This document shows, in pieces, positions 36,031-44,474 of a DNA stretch of 64,000 bases. Within the stretch, counting starts at the first letter, position 1. Each line of letters starts with the position of its first letter. The DNA comes from Kibdelosporangium persicum (GTDB taxonomy: Bacteria; Actinomycetota; Actinomycetes; Mycobacteriales; Pseudonocardiaceae): NCBI RefSeq assembly GCF_013280595.1, contig NZ_JAAATY010000040.1:1-64000 (forward strand), read 5' to 3'. A program made the position numbers and the translations under genes. A model generated the notes under the pieces. It was not told the DNA's origin. It saw nothing but the letters and a program-made list of their open reading frames with translations, and searched no databases.

Positions 36031-38295
36031 ATGATCACAAGTGTTCTGGTCGCGAACCGTGGGGAGATCGCCCGGCGGGTGTTCCGTACCTGCCGGTCCC
36101 TCGGGATCTCCTGCGTGGCGGTCTATTCGGACGCCGACGCGTCGTCGCCGCACGTGGCCGAGGCGGACGCGGCCGTCCGCCTGCCCGGCAACACGCCGTC
36201 GGAGACCTACCTGCGCGGTCCGTTGATCATCGAAGCCGCCCAGCGCGCGGGCGCGGACGCGATCCATCCCGGCTACGGCTTCCTGTCGGAGAACGCGGAC
36301 TTCGCCCGCGCGGTGATCGAGGCGGGCCTGACGTGGATCGGCCCGTCCCCCGAAGCCATCGGCCAGATGGGCTCGAAGGTAGCGGCGAAGCGGTTGATGG
36401 CCGCGGCGGGAGTCCCGGTCCTGTCCGAAGTGGACGACGTCACGGCCGACGACCTGCCGGTGCTGATCAAGGCATCGGCGGGCGGCGGCGGCCGGGGCAT
36501 GCGCATCGTGCGCGACCTCGCGGACCTGCCCGGCGAGCTCGAAGCGGCCAAGTCGGAGGCCTTGTCGGCGTTCGGCGACCCGACGGTGTTCTGCGAGCCG
36601 TACCTGGAGACCGGACGGCACATCGAAGTCCAGATCATGGCCGACACCCACGGAACGGTCCGGGCAGTCGGCGAACGCGAATGCTCGATCCAGCGCAGGC
36701 ACCAGAAAGTCATCGAGGAAGCCCCGTCCCCACTGGTCGAACGCACCCCAGGCATGCGCTCGCGCCTCTTCGCCGCCGCCCGCGCGGCGGCGAGCGCTAT
36801 CGCCTACACCGGCGCCGGAACCGTCGAGTTCCTCGCGGACGAAAACGGCCGTTTCTACTTCCTGGAGATGAACACCCGCCTCCAGGTCGAACACCCGGTG
36901 ACCGAGTGCACGACCGGCCTGGACCTCGTCCGCCTGCAGATCCTGATCGCCCAGGGCGCCCACCTGCCCGCCCTGATCCCCACCGGCGCAGCCCTTTCCG
37001 CAACAGCAATTCGCCGAGGGGAACCCCTGAATTCAACGTTACCGCAAGGGACCGACAGTTCCGGTGCGGCGCAGACGCCCGCCGGCGTCAGCGCAGCCCC
37101 TTCCGCAACAGCAATTCCCCAAGGGGATCCCCTTGATTCAACGTTACCGCAGGGGTCTGACAATTCCGGCGCACGCGCGGCCGGCAGCCAGGCCGCGAAA
37201 GACCGTGCCAATCTGAGCGCAGCCCTCTCCACAACAGGAATTCCCAAGGGGGAACCCCTGATTTCAACGCTACCGGAGGGGTACGACAGTTCTGGGCCGC
37301 CGCTCACGCGCGGGCACGCGATCGAGGTGCGGCTCTATGCCGAGGATCCCGCGCAGGACTGGCGGCCGCAGAGCGGTGTGGTGCATCGGCTTTGCGTGCC
37401 CGGCGTGACCACGGAGTTCGCGGTGCCCGCCGGGCCGGGGCTTCGGCTGGACAGCGGGTTGCGGGACGGCTCCGCCGTCAGCGTCTTCTACGACCCGATG
37501 CTGGCGAAGGTCATCTCGTTCGCCGACACCCGGGAGGAGGCCGCGCTCGGGCTGGCCGGTGCGCTGGCGCGTGCGGAGATCCACGGGTTGGTGACCAACC
37601 GGGACCTGCTCGTGCGCGTGCTGCGGCATCCCGAGTTCCTGGCAGGCAACACCGACACCGCGTTTCTCGACCGGCATGAGCTGGCCGTCCTCGCGGAGCC
37701 GCTCGCCGACAAGGACACCGAGGCGCTCAGTGCGCTCGCGGCCGCGTTGGCCGACGCCGCGGCACGGCGTTCCATGGACGTCCCGAGCGGATGGCGGAAT
37801 GTGCCGTCGCAGCCGCAGCGCAAGGTGTACCGGACGGCGTCCGGTGATCACGAGGTCACGTACCGGCACACTCGGGCAGGCCTGGTCACCGACGGGTATC
37901 CGGACCTGCGGCTGCTCAGTGCCGAACCGGAGCACGTGGTCCTCGAGGTAGCCGGGGTGCGCCGGGCGTTCCGGGTCGCGGTGTATCCGGGCCTGGTCTG
38001 CGTGGACTCGCCGTTGGGGCCGGTGTCGCTGACGCCCGTGCCGCGGTTCACCGATCCGTCCGCCCAGACGGCGCCGGGCTCGCTGCTCGCGCCGATGCCG
38101 GGGACTGTGGTCAGGGTCGCGGTGTCCGCCGGGGACCAGGTCGAACAGGGCCAGCCGCTGCTGTGGCTCGAGGCCATGAAGATGGAGCACAAGATCATTG
38201 CTCCGGCCACGGGGACGGTCACGTCGCTGTCGGTCGTCGCGGGCCAGCAGGTCGACCTGGGGGCCGTGCTGGCGGTGGTGGCGCCACTGGAATGA
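36031..38295 (+). CDS. Acyl-CoA carboxylase biotin carboxylase/biotin carrier (alpha) subunit with in-frame repeat insertion
   Basis: A 754-aa biotin-dependent subunit. The N-terminal biotin carboxylase has the ATP-grasp loop KASAGGGGRGMRIV, the catalytic EVQIMADTHGTVRAVGERE and FLEMNTRLQVEHPVTE. The C-terminal biotin carrier domain has biotinyl Lys717 in EAMKMEHKI. Residues 320-422 are not part of the enzyme fold: three 26-residue repeats (ATAI..GEPL.STLPQG..SSG) interrupt the chain between the motif ending QGAHLPALIP and the conserved GHAIEVRLYAEDP. In ordinary homologues these two blocks are separated by only about ten residues, at a surface loop. The reading frame is kept throughout. ATG 36031, 5 bp after the beta subunit. 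Confidence 0.93.
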   Translation: MITSVLVANRGEIARRVFRTCRSLGISCVAVYSDADASSPHVAEADAAVRLPGNTPSETYLRGPLIIEAAQRAGADAIHPGYGFLSENADFARAVIEAGLTWIGPSPEAIGQMGSKVAAKRLMAAAGVPVLSEVDDVTADDLPVLIKASAGGGGRGMRIVRDLADLPGELEAAKSEALSAFGDPTVFCEPYLETGRHIEVQIMADTHGTVRAVGERECSIQRRHQKVIEEAPSPLVERTPGMRSRLFAAARAAASAIAYTGAGTVEFLADENGRFYFLEMNTRLQVEHPVTECTTGLDLVRLQILIAQGAHLPALIPTGAALSATAIRRGEPLNSTLPQGTDSSGAAQTPAGVSAAPSATAIPQGDPLDSTLPQGSDNSGARAAGSQAAKDRANLSAALSTTGIPKGEPLISTLPEGYDSSGPPLTRGHAIEVRLYAEDPAQDWRPQSGVVHRLCVPGVTTEFAVPAGPGLRLDSGLRDGSAVSVFYDPMLAKVISFADTREEAALGLAGALARAEIHGLVTNRDLLVRVLRHPEFLAGNTDTAFLDRHELAVLAEPLADKDTEALSALAAALADAAARRSMDVPSGWRNVPSQPQRKVYRTASGDHEVTYRHTRAGLVTDGYPDLRLLSAEPEHVVLEVAGVRRAFRVAVYPGLVCVDSPLGPVSLTPVPRFTDPSAQTAPGSLLAPMPGTVVRVAVSAGDQVEQGQPLLWLEAMKMEHKIIAPATGTVTSLSVVAGQQVDLGAVLAVVAPLE
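36988..37296 (+). repeat. Three in-frame copies of a 78-bp palindrome-bearing unit inside a CDS
   Basis: Units at 36988-37065, 37093-37170 and 37219-37296, separated by 27 and 48 bp (all multiples of three). Units 1 and 2 match at 67 of 78 positions by hand count; unit 3 is more diverged. Each has a core with AGGGG..CCCCT dyad symmetry; in unit 2 it is the perfect palindrome CAAGGGGATCCCCTTG (37120-37135). ATTCAACGTTACC follows the core. They encode residues 320-345, 355-380 and 397-422 of the carboxylase alpha subunit. Confidence 0.92.
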
Positions 38296-38312
38296 GTGGG
38301 CCTAGGCCCACT
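38295..38312. promoter_or_regulatory. Perfect 18-bp palindrome between carboxylase and histidine kinase genes
   Basis: AGTGGGCCTAGGCCCACT is fully self-complementary with no loop, starting on the last base of the carboxylase stop codon and 33 bp before the kinase ATG. Lack of a spacer suits a protein-binding site, although a short hairpin terminator is possible. Confidence 0.5.
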
Positions 38313-38345
38313 GGCCGGCGGCCGTTCGCATACCAGAATGGGCGC

Positions 38346-39611
38346 ATGAGCTCACCGCGCCCGGCACCGACCAGGCTTCAGTTGTTCGGCTGGAGCGTGG
38401 CCCTGATGGGCATGATGGCCCCGCTGATCGTGCTGCTCAGCGCCTTGCTGACGTCGATGGGGCTGATGCTGGTCTGGATCGGCTTCCCGCTCCTGCTCGG
38501 CCTGCTGGCGTTGCTGCGCAAGTTCGCCGACGTGCACCGCAGGCGCGCCGGGTGGGTCCTGGGCACCGAGATCGAGCGGCCGTACCGGGCCCGCGTGCCC
38601 GGTCAGGGCATGTACCGGCGGGTCTTCGCCCTGCTCACCGACGTGGCGACCTGGCGTGACCTGGCCTGGGTGTTCACCCAGGTCGTCGTCGGCTCGGCGC
38701 TGGCGATCACGAACTTCGCGCTGCTGGTCGGCGGGATCGCGCACATCACGCTGGCGACCTGGTGGTGGGCGCTGCCGGATGACGCCGATGTCAACCTGAT
38801 CGGCCTGTTGTCGGTGAGCTCCACCGCGTCCGCGATCTTCATCGGTATCCCGGTCGGCGTGCTGTACGTCGCCGTCTGGTACTTCGGATCGTCCCATCTG
38901 ATGCGGGCACAAGCCCGGCTGACCGCCGCGTTGCTGGCACCCACTGAGGCGGCACGGCTGGCCAACCGGGTCCAGCAACTGACGGAGTCGCGTGCGGACA
39001 CCGTGGACACGCAGGCCGCCGAACTCCGGCGGATCGAGCGTGACCTGCACGACGGCGCGCAGGCCAGGTTGGTGGCACTGGGAATGAGCCTCGGGATGGC
39101 CGAGGAGACAGTCGCCCGCGATCCGGCCGCCGCCCGGGAACTGCTCGCCGAGGCCCGTGCCGCCAGCTCGCAGGCGTTGGCGGAACTTCGTGACCTGGTA
39201 CGGGGAATCCACCCACCGGTGCTCGCCGACCGCGGCCTGGAAGGCGCGATCCAGGCGCTTGTCCTGGCCAATCCGCTGCAGACCGATGTGGACATCGACA
39301 TCCCCGGCAGACTGTCCGCGCCGGTGGAGTCGGCCGCGTACTTCGCCGTCGCGGAAACACTGACCAATGTGGCCAAACACGCCGGGGCGGGCAAAGCGTG
39401 GATCCGGCTGACCTACGACGAGGGAAAGCTCACCATTCTCGTCGGCGACGACGGCCGTGGCGGTGCCGACCCGGGCGGTGGCACCGGTTTGCGCGGCATC
39501 GAGCGGCGTCTTTCCGCGTTCGACGGCACACTGGTGGTGAGCAGCCCCATCGGCGGCCCGACCGTGGTCGTGATGTCCGTGCCCTGCGAGCTGATCGCCG
39601 GCCTGCGCTAA
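38346..39611 (+). CDS. Sensor histidine kinase with putative membrane sensor domain, orphan
   Basis: A 421-aa membrane kinase. The N-terminal sensor region has four helices in two pairs (residues about 12-55 and 108-175, including WSVALMGMMAPLIVLLSALL and VVVGSALAITNFALLVGGI), the layout of the PF13796-type sensor module. The phosphoacceptor is His235 in RIERDLHDGAQARLVALG (HisKA_3), and the HATPase domain has AETLTNVAKHAGA and GDDGRGGADPGGGTGLRGI. Such kinases normally sit beside a LuxR-type response regulator; none is adjacent, so its partner is encoded elsewhere. ATG 38346. Confidence 0.92.
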   Translation: MSSPRPAPTRLQLFGWSVALMGMMAPLIVLLSALLTSMGLMLVWIGFPLLLGLLALLRKFADVHRRRAGWVLGTEIERPYRARVPGQGMYRRVFALLTDVATWRDLAWVFTQVVVGSALAITNFALLVGGIAHITLATWWWALPDDADVNLIGLLSVSSTASAIFIGIPVGVLYVAVWYFGSSHLMRAQARLTAALLAPTEAARLANRVQQLTESRADTVDTQAAELRRIERDLHDGAQARLVALGMSLGMAEETVARDPAAARELLAEARAASSQALAELRDLVRGIHPPVLADRGLEGAIQALVLANPLQTDVDIDIPGRLSAPVESAAYFAVAETLTNVAKHAGAGKAWIRLTYDEGKLTILVGDDGRGGADPGGGTGLRGIERRLSAFDGTLVVSSPIGGPTVVVMSVPCELIAGLR

Positions 39612-39719
39612 CTGTGCAACGGGGTGTTCGTTCCGTGTGGCGCCGGTTCTTAATGTGCTGCGCCTGGGTGAACCCGACATCTGTCACCCAGTCCCGCATA
39701 TCAAGGAGAACTGAGGCAC

Positions 39720-40277
39720 GTGAGCACTTACCCGACCACCGCGACCCACGGCGGGCAGGCCGTTGACGCGGCGCCGAAGAAGCCGGGCACCTTGGTCGTC
39801 GCCTGGGCGATCGCGATCCTGACCGGACTCGCCGCGGTCGCGTGCGGCCTGGTCATCCTCACCGGGGGCGTCGACCTGGCCAAGGAGGTGGCCGCCAAGG
39901 CGCTGGCCGAGGAGACCGGGATGACCGTCGACCAGGTGAAGGCCGAGGGCGGCGAGCTGCTGTTGGCAGCCGGGGCCGAGGAGATCAAGGACCAGCTGGC
40001 CGGCAGGGCGTACATCCTGATGGTGCCCGGCGTGTTGGCGTTGCTGTTCGCGCTGATGATGGGCAAGGCTGCCACCTGGAGCCGGGTCCTGGTGACCATC
40101 TTCGCCACGCTCACGCTCCCGGGCGCGTGCCTCATCGCCTTCAGGGACTACGAGGCCACCACTCTCATGCTCGCCACCGCGTGGATCGCTGTCCTGGCCG
40201 CTCTGATCACGATCGTGTTGACCTGGCTCGGGCCGAACAACCGCTATGCGCGGGCGGTCAAACAACAGCGGGCCTGA
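39720..40277 (+). CDS. Four-helix membrane protein of unknown function
   Basis: A 185-aa integral membrane protein. The first transmembrane helix (about residues 22-45, TLVVAWAIAILTGLAAVACG) is followed by an external or periplasmic helical segment rich in Glu/Lys/Ala (VDLAKEVAAKALAEETGMTVDQVKAEGG), then three further helices (residues about 100-118, 122-143 and 150-172). The GTG start at 39720 has AAGGAG about 14 nt upstream. No family is recognised. It lies downstream of the orphan kinase after 108 bp and ends at a terminator shared with the convergent AfsR-like gene. Confidence 0.75.
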   Translation: MSTYPTTATHGGQAVDAAPKKPGTLVVAWAIAILTGLAAVACGLVILTGGVDLAKEVAAKALAEETGMTVDQVKAEGGELLLAAGAEEIKDQLAGRAYILMVPGVLALLFALMMGKAATWSRVLVTIFATLTLPGACLIAFRDYEATTLMLATAWIAVLAALITIVLTWLGPNNRYARAVKQQRA

Positions 40278-40295
40278 TGCGTCAGCACCAGGGGA

Positions 40296-40324
40296 GGGTC
40301 GGACGGGCCGGGGGCGTCCGACCC
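40296..40324. terminator. Bidirectional stem-loop terminator
   Basis: GGGTCGGACG (40296-40305) and CGTCCGACCC (40315-40324) form a perfect 10-bp stem with a 9-nt loop between convergent genes. Its last base is the first base of the stop codon complement of the AfsR-like gene. Confidence 0.85.
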
Positions 40325-43300
40325 TAAGGTGCCGGCACGGCAGGCGCCGGTACCACCGCGAGATTCAGCAGTAGTTTCAACAGGATCGCGGTGTTGGTGT
40401 CCCGGGGATCGCCGAGCCGGTCGGCCTCGGCACGGGCCTGTGCCGCCGCGACAACGTCGTTCTGGCAGTCGTAGGCGGCGGCCAACAGGTTCAGCGTGAT
40501 CGTCGTCGCCGACGTGCTGCCCATTTCGCGGTACGTCGCAAGGCATTCGCGGAGAACCGGGATCGCGTCGCCGGCCCGGCCGTCACCGATCCAGGCCGCT
40601 GCGATCGCCCGGGTGCACGACAGTTCCCGTGGCCGCTCAGTGAGTTCCCGCGCGATGTCACGGGCTTCCCTGAAGGCGCGGACGGATTCCTCCCGCTTCC
40701 CCAGGCCGGCGAGGACCGCGCCCAACGTCCGCAAGGCTTTGGCGAGCGACGACCGCGAGCCGACCGTCCGCAACAGGGTGGTGGCCTCCTCGGCCAGCTC
40801 CCTGGCCTGCTCGAGGTTTCCTTCACCCAGCACATAGGCCCATGCCTTGTCGTGCAGCGCCATCGCCAACTGTCGTGGCTCACCGAAACTCTGGGCCACG
40901 TCAAGCGCTTCGCTCACGATGCGTGCGGACTCCTCGGTACGGCCCAACCTGTTCAGCGCCGCCAACTGGATCCGCAGCGCCGATCCGACGGCGAACGGGT
41001 CGTCGCGCAACTCGATCCGCGCCGACGCCGTCAGCTCGATCGACTCCTCGGACCGGCCGACCGCGATCAAGCACGCGGCCAGGTTGGTGTGCACCCAGGC
41101 CAGCGCTTCCCGCTCGCCCAAGGCGGCCAGTTCCGTGGCACACGCCCGGTACGCGTCCACTGCCTTCTCGTACTGTCCGCGGGCATGCCACAGCAACGCG
41201 AGGACTGACCTCGCGCGAGCAGCCACCCGTGGATTCGAGTTCTCCGCGGCGTCAGCGATGCTCTGGTACGCCACCCGCATGTCCGCGTAGAGGCCCTCAG
41301 CCCACAGGTACACCGAAAGCCGGTCCATCACCAGAATCGCGTCGGTGTGCCAGCCGAGTGCGCTCATCTTCGGGATGCCGTTGAGCAGGTTCACGCGCTC
41401 AGCCGAGAACCACGCCTCAGGATTGACCGTGAGCCGCTTGACCAGATCGCTCGCCAACGGTTGCGCCGGGATCGGACCACGCAGCCGGGGCAAGGGAATC
41501 GTCCACGGCAGCCGGCGTGCGGCGACATCGGCGATGCCGATGATCGCGTCGACGATCGTGCGTGCACTGGTGTACCGATCCCGCGTGCTGTCCTCCGCCC
41601 GCGCGCGTTCGAGCGCGAACACGCGCACCAGATCGTGCAGCCGGTACCGCGGTTCGCCGGTCTCGTCCGTGCCGGTCGGCTCCAACAGGCCCGACTCGAC
41701 CAGGTCCTCGACGACGCCCTCGGTGGAATGGCTGTCGAGCAGCGTCGTGATCCGCCACTCCGGCAGGTCGACGGTGTCGATCAACCCCAGCCGGCGCAAC
41801 GCCACCTGTGACGTCTTCGCCAGCGCGGCATAACTGAGCGCCAGGCTCGCCCGCACCTGAAGATCGCTGACTTCGAGTTCGTCCAGTCTCCTCCCTTCGT
41901 CCTCCAACCGGTCGGCCAGCAGCCCCAGCCGCAGGTTCGGCCGCAACGCCAGGCGTGTTCCGGCGATGCGCAACGCCAGCGGCAGGTTGCCGCACGCCCG
42001 CGCGATCCGCACGGCATCCGTTCGTTCGGCGGAAACCCTTGCCCGGCCTGCAATCCGCTCGAGCAGCCGGAGTGCTTCCTCGTCGGCCAACGGCCCGACC
42101 GTGAGCCGGGTCGCCCCAGCCAGCCCGCTCAGCCGCCTCCGGCTGGTGATCAGCACCGCACAGCCCGGTGTGCCCGGCAGCAACGGCCGCACCTGTGCCG
42201 GATCGGCCGCGTCGTCCAGCACCACCAGCACCTTGCGGTCGGTCAGCAGCCCGCGGTACGTCGCCGCCCTGGCCTGCAGGTCGTCCGGGATCGCCGGACC
42301 GCTGACCCCCAGGCCGCGCAACAGGTCCGCGAGCACCGCGCCGGTGTCCCGTGGCGAGTCCACTCCGGACAGTGGCACGAACAGCTGGCCGTCCGGGAAC
42401 ACCGACCGCAGCTGGTGCGCGGCACCGATCGACAGGCTGGTCTTGCCCGCGCCCGGCTCGCCACTGAGCACCACCACCGGAACGCTGTGCCCACCCGGGT
42501 TGAGCCGGCTGGTCACCTCGGCCAGTTGCCGATCGCGCCCGGAGAAATCCGCGGCGACCGCGGGCAACTGGCAGATCGGCCAGGTCGGCCGTGGCAACGG
42601 CGCGTCGTCACCGTCGCCCTGCAACAGCGAGGTGTGCAGCCTGCGTAGAGCTGTTCCCGGTTCGATGCCGAGCTCGTCGATGAGCGTGGCCCGAGTCATC
42701 CGGTACACCTCGAGCGCCTCAGCCTGCCGCCCCGAGTGTTGCAGCGCCAGCATCAGCTGACCGGCCAACCGTTCCCGCAGCGGGTTCTCGGTCAACGCCG
42801 CCTGTAACTCGGCCGCGAGCTCGGCGTGCCGCCCCACCGCCAGTTCCGCGTCGACACAGTCCTCGAACACCGCCAGCCGCTCGGACTCCAGCCTGCCCAG
42901 CTCGGCATCGAGCACAGGCACGTGCATGTCGGTCAGCGGATGTCCACGCCACTGCGCCAACGCCTTACGCAGGAACATGGCCGCCTTCTCCGGCTGCCCG
43001 GCTCGCGCCGCACTGCGCCCCGCGGCCGCGGCCTCCCGGAACACCAGGAGATCGACGTCCTCAGTGGCGACGTGAAGCCGATACCCACGCCCGGCCAAGT
43101 CGATGCGACTGCCAGGAAGCCGTGCCCGTAGACGCGACACATACGTGTGCAGGTTGGAGGCGTACGACTTCGGCGGCATGTCCGGCCACAGCGCACCGAC
43201 CAGCAGGTCGGTGGTCACGGGCCGGTTCGCGTGGAACAACAGCATGGCCAGCAGGACACGCTGGTGCTCACCGCGTAATCGGACCTCACCCTCTGGGCCT

Positions 43301-43335
43301 GTCACGGTCAGCGGGCCAAGCACGCCGAATTTCAC
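40324..43335 (-). CDS. AfsR-like SARP regulator (wHTH-BTAD-NB-ARC-TPR)
   Basis: A 1003-aa pathway-type regulator. Residues 1-95 form the OmpR-like winged helix (MKFGVLGPLTVTGPEGEV), followed by the BTAD domain to about residue 240 (LQAALTENPLRERLAGQLMLALQHSGRQAEAL), an NB-ARC/AAA ATPase with Walker A GEPGAGKTSL and Walker B VLVVLDDAAD, then helical and tetratricopeptide-like repeats from about residue 600. AfsR proteins bind direct repeats near -35 of antibiotic or developmental genes and use ATP. No biosynthetic genes lie nearby, so it may act globally or at a distance. GTG 43335 is preceded by GGAGAAGG. It is one of two such proteins in the window. Confidence 0.93.
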   Translation of the reverse strand: MKFGVLGPLTVTGPEGEVRLRGEHQRVLLAMLLFHANRPVTTDLLVGALWPDMPPKSYASNLHTYVSRLRARLPGSRIDLAGRGYRLHVATEDVDLLVFREAAAAGRSAARAGQPEKAAMFLRKALAQWRGHPLTDMHVPVLDAELGRLESERLAVFEDCVDAELAVGRHAELAAELQAALTENPLRERLAGQLMLALQHSGRQAEALEVYRMTRATLIDELGIEPGTALRRLHTSLLQGDGDDAPLPRPTWPICQLPAVAADFSGRDRQLAEVTSRLNPGGHSVPVVVLSGEPGAGKTSLSIGAAHQLRSVFPDGQLFVPLSGVDSPRDTGAVLADLLRGLGVSGPAIPDDLQARAATYRGLLTDRKVLVVLDDAADPAQVRPLLPGTPGCAVLITSRRRLSGLAGATRLTVGPLADEEALRLLERIAGRARVSAERTDAVRIARACGNLPLALRIAGTRLALRPNLRLGLLADRLEDEGRRLDELEVSDLQVRASLALSYAALAKTSQVALRRLGLIDTVDLPEWRITTLLDSHSTEGVVEDLVESGLLEPTGTDETGEPRYRLHDLVRVFALERARAEDSTRDRYTSARTIVDAIIGIADVAARRLPWTIPLPRLRGPIPAQPLASDLVKRLTVNPEAWFSAERVNLLNGIPKMSALGWHTDAILVMDRLSVYLWAEGLYADMRVAYQSIADAAENSNPRVAARARSVLALLWHARGQYEKAVDAYRACATELAALGEREALAWVHTNLAACLIAVGRSEESIELTASARIELRDDPFAVGSALRIQLAALNRLGRTEESARIVSEALDVAQSFGEPRQLAMALHDKAWAYVLGEGNLEQARELAEEATTLLRTVGSRSSLAKALRTLGAVLAGLGKREESVRAFREARDIARELTERPRELSCTRAIAAAWIGDGRAGDAIPVLRECLATYREMGSTSATTITLNLLAAAYDCQNDVVAAAQARAEADRLGDPRDTNTAILLKLLLNLAVVPAPAVPAP

Positions 43336-43481
43336 AGTGTCGTCGCCTTCTCCAGCAGATGAGCGGGGTGCAGCTTAACCAGCTTGCCGAGTGAATGCCC
43401 GGCCAGGTGTTAGTTCACAACGTGAAATAGCAACCTCCGCAGGTGTCGAAGTAGTTTTCAAGACGTCTCACGATGTGCCGC

Positions 43482-43503
43482 CCGCCCTGGTGGGGCAGGG
43501 CGG
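43482..43503. terminator. GC-rich hairpin in the AfsR upstream region
   Basis: CCGCCCTG (43482-43489) and CAGGGCGG (43496-43503) form an 8-bp stem with a GTGGGG loop. It may stop transcripts coming from the minus-strand gene at 44004 or act as an attenuator ahead of the AfsR-like gene. Confidence 0.4.
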
Positions 43504-43937
43504 CTGGTCATCCGGCTCAGCGAGATCATCGCAGCCGGGATGCGTGAGCGGACAATGATGTCGACCGGTCGATTCGCGCGGCCCTCGTGCGGCGCCGGGA
43601 CAGGCGATGGGCTGGATAAAACTCCTTTCTCTGTGCAGGCTTTCGGGGACGGGAGCCAATTGGCTCACCTGGGTTGTCGCGGGCGAGCAGTGGGCGTGAG
43701 GACAAAGTGGTTGCCCGCGACGTGGGCGGGGTGCCGGCCGGCGGCGGACTGTCTTGGTTCGTGAACGCGCTCCTTTCGACGCGGTGTCAGTGACGCGGCG
43801 CCGGTAATGCGGTGCCGGTGGGGCGATCGGTTGAGGTTCTCGCGAAGGCGGCTCCTCGGTGACCGGGCGAGGCGGGCGTGAGGTGAGTTCTGTTCGTCGG
43901 ACCAAGGGCGACTCCTCGAGTCGAGGGAGATCCGGGG

Positions 43938-43963
43938 CCTCGTGAGGGTGCGGGCTCACGAGG
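43938..43963 (-). terminator. Terminator hairpin with CCTCGTGAG arms
   Basis: CCTCGTGAG (43938-43946) and CTCACGAGG (43955-43963) form a perfect 9-bp stem with an 8-nt loop, 40 bp beyond the stop codon of the Myb-like gene. The arms equal the outer part of the palindromic repeat family, but GTTT and the conserved loop are missing, so it is a relative at most. Confidence 0.65.
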
Positions 43964-44003
43964 ATCGGTGATCACGGCGGGGGACGCGGCGCGGCGCCGG
44001 GCA

Positions 44004-44474
44004 TCACGACGATCCAGGTGCCGGGATGAAGGCATGACCAGGCGCGTCCGGATCACAGCCGATGCGCAACAGCCGGGCGCGGATCGCTCCGGGCGTGCGG
44101 CCGAAGTGGTCGGCGAGGATCCGGCGCAGGGCGTACGAGCTGTGCGTGTCGCCGGCCGAGATCCAGCGTTCGAGCAACTCCTCGTCCTGTTCCTTGCTCC
44201 ACGGCGCCTGGGCGTTCGCCGGACTGGTGGCCGACCGTCCGCTCAATGTGGACAGACCGGCGAGCACCTGGCTGATCAGTTTGCCGATCGCCGCGAGGCC
44301 GTCGGCAGGCACCGTGATCGAACCGCGTTCGGTTGTGCCGCCCGTCGAATCGTGGTCGGCGAGTGCGACTTCGACCCGTTCGTCGCCGGTGCCCGCCGGT
44401 GGCAGGGTCGCCGCCCGGACGGTGTACTTGCGGCCGTTGACCTGAACGTCCGCGCTGCAGTCCACGATCCCCAT
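44004..44474 (-). CDS. Myb/SANT-like DNA-binding protein
   Basis: A 156-aa protein in two parts. Residues 1-70 form a small beta-rich region (VDCSADVQVNGRKYTVRA). The C-terminal 60 residues have the tryptophan-led helical pattern of Myb/SANT-like modules (APWSKEQDEELLERWISAG, then LRRILADHFGRTPGAIRARLLRIG), suggesting sequence-specific or helicase-associated DNA binding. The ATG at 44474, with GGAAGAGGTG ahead of it, is preferred over longer readings. It diverges from a LacI-type regulator. Bacterial Myb-like domains are poorly studied and I cannot assign a target. Confidence 0.75.
   Translation of the reverse strand: MGIVDCSADVQVNGRKYTVRAATLPPAGTGDERVEVALADHDSTGGTTERGSITVPADGLAAIGKLISQVLAGLSTLSGRSATSPANAQAPWSKEQDEELLERWISAGDTHSSYALRRILADHFGRTPGAIRARLLRIGCDPDAPGHAFIPAPGSS

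Larger units (their letters stand above)
43336..44003. other. 668-bp non-coding region upstream of the AfsR-like gene
   Basis: No frame here has coding character; the longest are proline/arginine-rich. It holds a small dyad TTCAC-AAC-GTGAA (43414-43426) about 80 bp upstream of the AfsR-like start, a hairpin at 43482-43503 and a terminator at 43938-43963. The middle (43510-43930) is unusually rich in short G- and C-runs with no recognisable signal. The length suggests complex control of the AfsR-like gene or an unseen small RNA. Confidence 0.45.

Noticed and set aside
36988-37296. The in-frame repeats as an assembly error or frameshift
   Set aside because: Units are diverged from one another, spacers differ, and the frame and both flanking conserved blocks are intact.
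40324-43335. A natural-product gene cluster signalled by the AfsR-like regulator
   Set aside because: No polyketide, peptide, terpene or tailoring genes lie within the window on either side; AfsR-type proteins also act globally.
43468-43959. A 163-codon minus-strand frame in the region upstream of the AfsR-like gene
   Set aside because: Its product is a Pro/Arg/His-rich string without helices or motifs, it spans two hairpins, and codon bias is poor.
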